A DNA stretch of 64,000 nucleotides from Hymenopellis radicata (taxonomy: Eukaryota; Basidiomycota; Agaricomycetes; Agaricales; Physalacriaceae): NCBI GenBank assembly GCA_015501595.1, contig JADNRX010000058.1, forward strand, positions 124,001-188,000. The letters are read 5' to 3'. Made by a program: the position numbers and the translations under genes. Numbering within the stretch: position 1 is the stretch's first letter; the number at the start of each line of letters is the position of its first letter. The notes beneath the pieces are model-generated. The model saw only the letters and a list, made by a program, of their open reading frames with translations. It did no database searches and was not told where the DNA came from. Of this stretch, positions 55,781 through 64,000 are shown piece after piece.

Positions 55781-58141
55781 ATGAGCAGGCAGCCCGACAT
55801 TGAATCGGTGGCCAGCGACCCCCTCATCAACAGCGATTTCGCCGTGTTCAGCTCGCCGTCTCGCTCACGCGTACCTAGTCTGAGGGCAGCACCGAAACCA
55901 CGCTCGTTAGCACCCCGACTTCAGAAACAGCGGCACCCATGCCTACCGAGTCAGATCCTTTACTGCGTTCGGCACGTCCCAGGAAGCCTTTTCATCGAGC
56001 GAGACCGCTGTGGTTCGTTTTCACACCGGCTAACTCGATCCCGTGCTGAAAGCGTGCCATTCTCTAGGCTCGTGCCATTTGCTATCGTAGCCGCTTTGGT
56101 CGTCAGTATCCGCGTTTACAATGGCTTCATCTATGTCTAATTCTCTCTGTAGCGAGGCATGACCATTGCCCTGCGTGGAAGTCTTTACCCAGCTTGCATG
56201 TGCCCGCCTACATCCCCACCCTTTCAATCACACTCTATCCCCCGAAACCTTCACACTCTCTGCATACTCCGACCCGCATCTGCCGCCTGTTTACTTGACC
56301 TTTGAGGATAATGACGAGGAGGAGGATCCCCGTCGGCTACCCTCAAATCAATGCATGTCGGACTCGGCAGTCCAAGCTGGTGCTGCTCGCCTACAGACTA
56401 TCATGACTACCACTATGGGCCTTCTCTCCGCATTGACCACGGGCTGGTGGGGGCACTTCGGAGAACGCCACGGCCGGACGAAAGTTATGGCGATAGCAAC
56501 ATTAGGCTTGGTTCTCACGTAAGTTAATTCTGCATTCGCAGTTCCCACTCAGCACCTTACGTTTCCTGATCGCAGCGACTTGATGTTTATCCTCGTCTCG
56601 ACTCCCCACTCACCCTTTGCATCACATGGTCACAAATTGCTCATCCTCGCCCCAATTATTGAGGGTATGCTCGGCGGATGGTCAACTCTTCAGAGTTCGA
56701 CTAGTGCGTACATCTCAGACTGTACATCATCTGGGTCGCGTGCCTCCGTCTTTTCTCGCTTCAGTGGCGTCTTCTTCTTCGGATTCAGTATGGGTCCCGC
56801 GATTGGAGGGTGGATCATCCGTAACCGCATCGGCATACCAGAAGGAGCCCCAAAATCTGTCGCACCGGTCTTTTACCTTGCATCATGCTGTTCTCTACTG
56901 AACCTTCTCCTTGTTTTATTCGTCTTCCCGGAGAGTCTCTCCAAGGAGAAGCAGGAGATGGCCGAACGGGAATACAGAGTCGAACATTCCTCCAAAGGAA
57001 AAGGCAGAGATCCTCGACCTGTTCCAGTAGTGCAATCTGACGGTCAAGCGTCTACTGCGCCGGTGGAACTTGAGGATTACAAGCGCCCTGGTGTCATCCG
57101 CGCTTTCCTCAGTCCCTTGGGATTATTCCTTCCGGTCACTATCACCGACGCCAGTGGCACCAAGACCATCACAGACTATAGTTTGACTGCTCTGGCGATT
57201 GGTCTGTTCTGTACCGTTCTTTCTACTGTGAGCTATTCTTGCCCTGTCTCTGCACCCGTCTAAGCGAGGAAACGTAGGGTATCTATCAGCTGAAGTATTT
57301 ATATGCCGACCACGCCTATGGCTGGGGTGCTGAGCAGCTCAGTTACTACGTGTCTTTCATGGGTGGTTCGCGAGCTGTCTTCCTCCTGCTAGTTCTACCT
57401 CGTAAGCCTCCTTATTTGTATGCTTCGTTTTTCTGACGCTTTTCTTCTCAAGTTTTCATCTCGACTTTCAAACCCAAGCCTAAATCTTCTACCAAGAAGA
57501 ACGTTACAGGCGCCAAGCCCAAACCAACAAAGGCACATCTTGCTCGGGAGATCTCATTCGATCTCTTTGTCGCGCGTTCATCTGTGGTCATCGACATCTT
57601 CTCGAATGTTCTCATCACATTGACACCAGCGCCTACGTATAAGGTCCATTCGATTGCTGCTGCTCCTACACCCACATCGACCCACAGCGAAGCTCTCTTT
57701 GTCATGGCAAGTGGATTAGCATGCATCGGCTCTGCCGTCATGCCTGCTATCCAGAGTTTGGCGCTCTGCATTCTCCATGCGCGCACTCTCATTGCGGGTG
57801 GGGAAGTCCCAGAAGGCAAAGGCGGTGATGGTGTCGGGAAGCTGTTTGGCGCCTTTGCGGTCATCCAGGCGACGGGCCAGATGATTCTTGGGCCGATGAT
57901 GTTTGGTCTCATATATAGCGGGACTGTCGCCACGTTCCCAAAGACTATTTTCGTTGTTGCTGCTGGGATCTTGTCGTTTGCCTTGGTTTGCATGATGCTC
58001 GTGCGGAATCCGGTGGACTCTTTCAAGGGTAAAGGGTTGGGAAAGAAGAAGGTGCACAGGGAAGATGAGGTTGAGAGGGGCAGGTCCCGAACCAGCAAAG
58101 ATCTGTTTGGTGCGTCTACATCCGGCTCTCAACAGCAGTAG
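55781..58141 (+). CDS. Major facilitator superfamily transporter (TetA/HIAT1-like)
   Basis: Start MSRQPDIESVASDPLINSDFAVFSS at 55781. A polar N-tail (ETAAPMPTESDPLLRSARPRKPFHRARPLW, again with a DPLL motif) leads to TM1 (LVPFAIVAALV), a lumenal loop, then TIMTTTMGLLSALTTGWWGHFGERHGRTKVMAIATLGLVL (motif A, GHFGERHGRTK), HKLLILAPIIEGMLGGWSTLQSSTSAYISDCTSSGSRASVFSRFSGVFFFGFSMGPAIGGWI (motif C-like), a central loop, and a second half with ALAIGLFCTVLSTGIYQLKYL, LFVMASGLACIGSAVMPAIQSLALCIL, LFGAFAVIQATGQMILGPMMFGLIYSG and FVVAAGILSFALVCMMLVRNP. The tail is basic (KGKGLGKKKVHRE). Two frame breaks: a missing G at 55884-55886 and an extra G at 56177-56178. It probably acts at an internal membrane; the substrate is unknown. 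Confidence 0.8.
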
Positions 58142-58681
58142 ACGCGGTGATTGTGGGTTTCTGGGTGTACCATATATTGTAATATTAACTTAACGTAGAC
58201 CACATATGACGCATTTATCTACTTGGCATATCGATTGCGGGACAGCACACAAGTACAAATCAGAGAACGCCGGTGCTACTGCATGCCAGACTGCCAGTCG
58301 ACTGCCATTGACTGCTCGGTTGGACTACCTCCTGCAGGAGCTTTCGACTACTCCTGCAGTAGCATTCACAGGCCACCGTTACTACCTAGGCTTTAGAGGG
58401 CCTTAGGCACGACTGAAGTCCGCCCGACCATTCTTTTCCCGCCAGCAGTGTATCGAGCGCAGATTAGGTTGCGATGTCGACTATCCAAGTCCTGACTTTA
58501 AATTCTTACAGCTTTATTAAGGTTCTCTGTGTTCGACGCAAGAAGCAATTCAAAAACAACAATGCCACTATGCCCACTGCGAGAAGCCATACAGAATAGG
58601 ACAATGAATATTGAGTTGGTATACTTATCTATAACTGTACGTACAGTATACGTAACTACAACTCTACATTTCACGAACGTT

Positions 58682-60456
58682 TTAATTGGAGGTGACGGTG
58701 GTACTGGCTGTTGTGGCGAAACCAATGCGAGAATTCGCAGTGTCGTAGACAGAGTAGAAGCGCTCCAGGAAGGTGTAGCCGTTAACGAAGTCAAAACCTT
58801 CGCCTGAGGGGCTACCAAGGTCCGCAACGATCAGGTATACACAGTCGGCGGTGCCACCAATAGCAGTGTTCAACGAGCGAGGCCAGATTTGCGCGTTGGC
58901 GGTCAACTCATATGATTTCTGTAATTAATATGCTGAGTGAGGGGTCCCAGAAAAACTGTAGAGGTCTTACATCCCCGATATTGAAGAATAAACTCTCCAA
59001 TTTGGAAAATTGTGCAGGTGTGATGCGCAACAGACCTGTGTTCGTGTCGAAGGTTGCGCCAGTGGCGCACACGTATTTGTCATACGCATCGGTGGCCAGG
59101 AGGACCAAAGTTGTGCCTACAGAGGCGAAATGAGACAAGCGGGATGCGTTGTAACTGTGCTGACATACCAGTGTCGACGATACCGGCGGTGGACGAGAGG
59201 ATTGTCGTCGACGTTCCATAGGTGATGGACTCGTCGATACCCCAGTAAAAGCTGGATGGAAAAGTCGATGTCAAAGGCCTTGGGTGCTCATTAACCTCTG
59301 TGGAGCTGAAATGGGGGAAACATACGTGTATGAGATGTTGCTTGTGAGCTTGGAGGTATCAACACCGCCTAGAAAACATTTTCATTAGCCTACCCGGAGA
59401 TGGCTGAACTGCAAACATCCACTTACCCCATGTCAGGACACCGTTCTCGGTTTCCAAAGAATTCGTGGGAGCAAAGAAGACACCAATCTCGTTGTTAGTA
59501 ATGGTGCCCTGTGAGAATAGGTTGTCCGTGACGGTGGGAATGAGGGTATTGTTTGCGGGAGACAATGTTCCTGAGGAATCTCTTTCAGTGATCATCCTTT
59601 CGGAGGAAGTGTTGGACGACCCACCCTCTGTAAGAATGACGGGACCGATTCTGTGGTAGTGTATAAGTGCACGTCCAGGATGGCATAGTGAGAGCCAACT
59701 TACCCAAGGATACCATCAAAGCCGTCGAAACTGACGGGGATAAGTAGGATTTAGGGAAGAGCAGGAAAGACCAACCCTGAAGATTGCTTCGCAACACCAA
59801 TGGACTGCTGGTTAATCACCAGGTCGTTGGTGATAGTCACTTTGTCAATGTATTCAACACCTAGTGCGAGTGGGCTTATGTATCAGTCTTAGGTGCCAAG
59901 GTAAACGTAAATACTAGACTCACCAGAAAAAGAACCGGAGCCATAGGTGACAGACTAGAGCGGAGGACATGTGGGTTAGTATATTCGCTAATCTAAATTG
60001 GGAGACTCACGACGCAATTGTCAGTCCTGGTGCTGGTAGACGTCATCTTGTAGGCGGTTCCGGCGCCAACCCAAGTGTTGGAGCTTCCAGTGTCAACGAT
60101 CAAGTTATCTACAGTTCCCATGTCAGTTTCCAAGATCACGAAGCGGGAAGGAGACACATGCAATTGGTGGCGGGGGAACCAACTCCAACAGAAGCAGTAT
60201 AAACAACCGCGACGTTATCGACGTCTTCGTTGATCACGGCACGTTTGCTAGTCTCGCCGCCATCAGCGAGACGCTGGGCGCGTTCCTTGAGAGCAGCAGC
60301 GCGAGCCTGGTCCCGCTGTACCATCTTCATCGTTCCCTTGCCCATGTTGAACCTTCTGGCAACTGGAAGAGTGACGGGGCTTCGGGATACTACCACAGGA
60401 TTGGCATTGACCACGAAGAGCAGAGCGGCAAAGAAGGCGGTAGAGACGAGCTGCAT
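58682..60456 (-). CDS. Secreted aspartic protease, polyporopepsin-type (right-arm copy)
   Basis: Read leftwards from the ATG at 60456, with the same signal peptide (MQLVSTAFFAALLFVVNA), propeptide and exon plan as the left-arm gene. Both active-site motifs (VDTGSSNTWVG and the intron-split GIVDTGT) are kept, as are the YWGIDESITYG strand and the C-terminal FVNGYTFLERFYSVYD. Several residue changes set it apart: Lys for Thr in TMKMVQRD, Gly for Asn in NTAIGGTADC, Thr-Leu-Val for Ser-Leu-Ile after the second Asp motif, Thr for Ile in SQGTITNNE, and Asn for Thr just before LIVDTG. These are conservative, so both copies are probably active enzymes. The GC-AG intron is kept. No frame break seen. 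Confidence 0.9.
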
Positions 60457-60862
60457 GATATTCTGACTCGAGGCTAGATGATGAAAGGGATGAGGTAGGA
60501 AAGAGCAGACAACTGGGCGTTGATCTCAAATTTGCTAGCGTAAACCCATAGCTTAAATATTAAAGGTCGCGATCCCTAACGGGGGAGATACGTCTAAGAC
60601 GAGATGAGATAGAAGTCCAAGATGTCGAGGAATGTGAGGTAGGGGTATAGACCCTATCGAAGTGAGTATCCGAGTAGTCCGAGGAGGTGATAACCCGATC
60701 CGGAACATAGAAATTGGCACGCTGATATGTCGCGATCGGGTTTGAAGGTTTCATCCGCTTGGATATGGCTAGTAAGAAACACGGGTATTTCGAGACTATG
60801 CAGGTAAGCAGCTACTAGTACTTTTCACCACTTACAAGAGTGGTATGATTGCACCCGGAACC

Positions 60863-61250
60863 TTAGGTGTTAAGACATTTCTCGATGACGGCGCACCACC
60901 TCTCAGCTTCGTACGAACCAGTTGTGATCCAAGTCAAGACTGTCAATCTGTCCCACAGAATCCCCGACTTCACCATTTGCCCATGTGGAGTCAGTTCCAG
61001 AAGCTTCAGCCCGTCGGAAAACGGAACAACGTCGTCCAGAGTGCCGTGAATGATCAATACAGCAAGTCCATGAGAAGCTCGCTTGAGACTCGCATGTAAG
61101 CCTCAAGCCCTGAAACGAGAGGATCTGGGTCAAGCAGACGAGACCTTCATCAACAAATTCGTCACGTGGCGAAATGATAATGCACTCACAGCGGCCCACA
61201 GCACGATCTTTGGCACTATGGTCAATGCTTTCTTCCGAAGGCATGCTCAC
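60863..61250 (-). pseudogene. Alpha/beta-hydrolase remnant (right-arm copy)
   Basis: Mirror of the remnant at 29606-30000. It reads IIHGTLDDVVPFSDGLKLLELTPHGQMV, and in another frame GDSVGQIDSLDLDHNWF, in which the catalytic-loop GHN has become DHN. The frame is broken in the same region as the left arm, so decay began before the block was duplicated. Confidence 0.55.
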
Positions 61251-61652
61251 TCAATGAACCTCTAGATAAGAGTTGATACACACTGAAGGGGTATTTGAAT
61301 GGTCCTGCAGAGTGATTTTTAAAAATCGTGAAGGAGAGCTCGAAAAGGATGCGTGCAATGCAGTGGCAACTTGGTGGCAACGACTCGAATTGAATGATCC
61401 TGTAGGTGGAGTCTAATAATCTTAAAGGTATATCGTGATGATCCTGTAGGGACAAGCATGAAGGAGTAATCGACAGGTCGTGGAGGAGCACTCAGTGGCA
61501 GTCGAGGACCGATTCTAACAAATCTATTCAAGATGTGGGTTACAATAAATTAAGGTACGTACAGGACTATGAAGTTTTGGCGTATAGATACAGATTTCAG
61601 CGAACAAGCACAACAATGGAGATGCACGGACAAATAAATAGGAATGGCAAAG

Positions 61653-63892
61653 CTAGTCTCCACCGCGAGCCAGAGCCAGGATCAAGTTGGATGCCACATC
61701 CATGAAGACATAAGGCGAGATCACGTCTTCCTCTCTAAATCCACCCTCGACTCGCATCGACTCGGAGCTCATGCTCGTGGTACTGTTGTCCACATCGAAG
61801 CGGCCTGCTCCCGGCTCCTGCGATGCCTTGTAAGTCTTCTTATGATGAAAGTCTACCAAAAAGTTTGTCGAGTCGACGGTGTACAACTGCAGGTTCATGA
61901 GGACCTATTAATGATAGTAAGCAGAAATTACAATCCTCAATGAACAGAGAGATCATACCACGACATTATTCACGCGCGCTCGTGTTTCGACAGCGTAAAT
62001 CGACGTGGCAGCCTTGACGTCAAGAAGGCCATCACCATCCACGTCCTTGACGCGCTCAATCGTACCGTCTACCCCAGGCCGAACGCGAACACCAGCCAGG
62101 CCGCCGAGATTGCCTTTCTCCTTCCACTCCATGCCCAGCTGCTTGAGGGTCTTATATATCTCTAACATAATCTCCATCGGGGACTCCTACTGCGGATACC
62201 GAAATGCCATTGGGTTTTGTGGTGCTTCCGCTCCTTGCCCGCGGATTGTTTAGCGGAGGCATACGAGGTGAGATGGTGAGGGGAAGTATTGTCTGTTGGG
62301 AGTGAAGAATTTAGGACGGCAAAGTTGGCGGATGAAGAGGCGTTCATGGTCTTCTCGTCTTCTTCATCTTGATCCTGTTCGTCTGAAGAAAAGTCTTCCT
62401 CTTCGTCGAGTGTTTCGTCAAATTCGGCTTCGAAGGGGTTCTCTTTCAGGTCGCCACCTGCGGGAGAGAGCGCATGAGGGGAAAGTGCATTTCTCGGCTA
62501 TGTTATGTTCAGTAAGGCGTAAAAGAAACAAACGGCGGGACGTACATCAAGTGCAGCTTCTTGAGCATCGCGTTCTTCTTCAGCGAACTCCACGACTGTA
62601 GAAGACTTGAGTGGGGTACATTATCATACTGACATGATGACTTACGGCCTTTCCCAGTATGTTCCTTGTCCTTGAGCAGGAGATACGCGACCTTAACTGT
62701 ATTACCCTGAGGGCCATCGTCTCGTTTTAAACATTCCAGGATGTCCTCCTTCGTGACGCCCTCTAGACGCTTTACTAGACCGTCGAGAATGTCGTCTTCC
62801 ACGCGACCAAATCCCTCGATGACTTGGAAGTCAACAGGACGTATGGGTGGAGTGACGAGGGATGTGAGAGTGCCGAGGACAGGACCAGGTGGGGTGGAAG
62901 GGGTGAAAGGTATCGAGGAAGTCCTGTGGTGAAGAAGGGATGACGCGTAATGTCGTGGACGGTTATACGCTTTACGGGATCGACAGCGAGCATAACTTCG
63001 ATGAGACTCTTGGCATCGGGCGACAGGAAGGAGGGAATCTGGTATTGTCCATCTGAGAATCGCTGTGAGCGGGTTAACCGGAAATTTGAATAATACTTAC
63101 GAGTTATTTTGTTAAATAAGACATGCACATTATCATCCTCAAATGGCAGACGACCACATAACATGACATAGAGGATAACCCCCGAGCTCCACACGTCTAT
63201 CTCTGGGCCGGCGTATATACCACCGCGAATGACTTCGGGGGCGGCATAATTGGGACTACCGCAGCTGGTGGTCAAGAAGTCGCCATCGCTGATGACACTG
63301 GACAGACCGAAATCGCCAATTTTGACATTCAAGTCTTCGTCGAGGAGAACGTTCTCTGGCTTAAGATCGCGATGCACAATCTTGAGACGATGCGAATATT
63401 CGACGCCAGAAATGAGTTGCTGGAAGAAACGGCGGGCCTTGTCTTCTGACATGCGGCCATGTGCCACGATGTGGTTGAAGAGTTCTCCTGGGGCGTATTC
63501 GAGCACGAATATGATGTAGTCCGTCGTGGAAATGACTTCGTATCTGGCAACAAAAGTATTAGAAGGCCAATAAAGCACGTAGATAAACACTTGCAATTTG
63601 ATGATGTGAGGATGTCGGAGGGCGCGCATGTATTCAAACTCTCTGCGAACACGAGTCTTGTTCTTTTCACGATTTATTGCTTTTTTCTGGATGTATTTCA
63701 TGGCCACACGCTGGCCGGTAATCGTATGAATGGCCACTGGAAAGGGGGTAAGTAAGGAAAATATTGTGGCTTGGGTAGGGCGTTGTTATTACTCTTGACT
63801 TGGCCAAACGTTCCATCTGCAATGTCCCGGATCACCGTGTATTCTCCCAACTTGGAGGCTGCCTGTGGCGAAATCGGCTCGTCTGTCATCAT
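61653..63892 (-). CDS. SNF1: SNF1/AMPK alpha subunit, right-arm copy, frame broken twice
   Basis: Read leftwards from MMTDEPISPQ at 63892. The whole kinase domain is unchanged relative to the left copy, including VAMKYI, HRDLKPEN, DFGLS and TSCGSPNYAAPE, and the GC-AG intron is kept. Two runs of five C in the left copy are four C here: near 62893-62896 (just after the kinase domain, in the Pro-rich PLPPPPGPV linker) and near 62179-62182 (at RSRSPP before the KA1-like end). As written, the first shift ends the protein shortly after the kinase domain, giving a kinase lacking the auto-inhibitory and beta/gamma-binding parts. The remaining C-terminal exons still match. It is either a recent pseudogene, a truncated kinase, or intact with homopolymer errors. 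Confidence 0.8.
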
Positions 63893-64000
63893 GAACGTCC
63901 AGGAAGAATGCGTAACTGCATCCGCCGTGACCAATAAGGAAGGCGCCCGATTTGGCTACATAAAACGCCGTCGGCATTCTGTGTTGTCTCTTATTGCCCT

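Larger units (their letters stand above)
58292..64000 (-). repeat. Right arm of the inverted duplication (runs off the window)
   Basis: Reverse complement of 26856-32653 with scattered substitutions and indels. Position 64000 pairs with 26856, so the arm may go on beyond the window, perhaps into the H3-mimic gene. It lacks about 78 bp present near 32430-32507 in the left arm. It carries protease copy 2, the hydrolase remnant and SNF1 copy 2. Confidence 0.92.

Overview
The window is nuclear DNA of a filamentous basidiomycete, most likely an Agaricomycete. The evidence is many 45-60 nt GT-AG introns, short and often divergent intergenic gaps, and products typical of that class: a polyporopepsin-type aspartic protease, Agaricomycete-type hypothetical proteins, an IVY1-like protein and a repeat-built secreted protein. 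No rRNA gene, convincing tRNA, CRISPR array or bacterial operon was seen. Exon structures were worked out by hand from splice sites and family motifs, so single boundaries may be off by a few codons.

Layout. 1-9.3 kb: mitochondrial DUF155 protein (-, cut by the window edge), NCS1 nucleobase/vitamin permease (-), divergent 2-oxoglutarate/Fe(II) oxygenase (+), IND1/NUBPL-type mitochondrial P-loop protein (+), pfkB-family sugar kinase (+). 10.7-17.6 kb: SVF1 (-), nuclear hypothetical (-), ribosome-assembly TPR protein ACL4 (+), OMA1 metalloprotease (+), small hypothetical (-). 18.1-24.4 kb: a secreted protein built from three internal repeats (-) and a DHA1 drug:H+ antiporter (-). 24.65-25.03 kb: a hAT-like MITE with a perfect 8-bp target duplication. 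25.1-26.8 kb: a protein carrying four spaced copies of a histone H3 N-terminal-tail look-alike (-). 26.9-32.6 kb: SNF1 kinase, a hydrolase remnant and an aspartic protease (+). 33.3-43.7 kb: seven-TM protein (+), SAM/tail-anchored protein (-) with a broken partial copy beside it, IVY1-like protein (+), a TA-flanked inverted-repeat element and Mediator MED19 (-). 44.8-58.1 kb: three tandem TDT/voltage-dependent-anion-channel transporters and two MFS transporters (all +). 58.3-64.0 kb: an inverted second copy of the SNF1-hydrolase-protease block.

The main structural fact is a large inverted duplication: about 5.7-5.8 kb arms at 26.86-32.65 kb and 58.29-64.0 kb around a 25.6-kb spacer rich in transporters. 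The arms are diverged (substitutions, a roughly 78-bp indel, several protease residue changes), so they are not one sequence assembled twice. In the right arm, as given, the SNF1 frame is broken twice. The most novel single observation is the repeated histone-H3-tail mimic at 25.9-26.3 kb.

Caution on quality: at least eight conserved genes are each broken by one or more 1-nt indels, mostly at short homopolymers, with the family match continuing in the next frame. This looks more like consensus error than decay. Genes so affected are called as CDS with the break noted.
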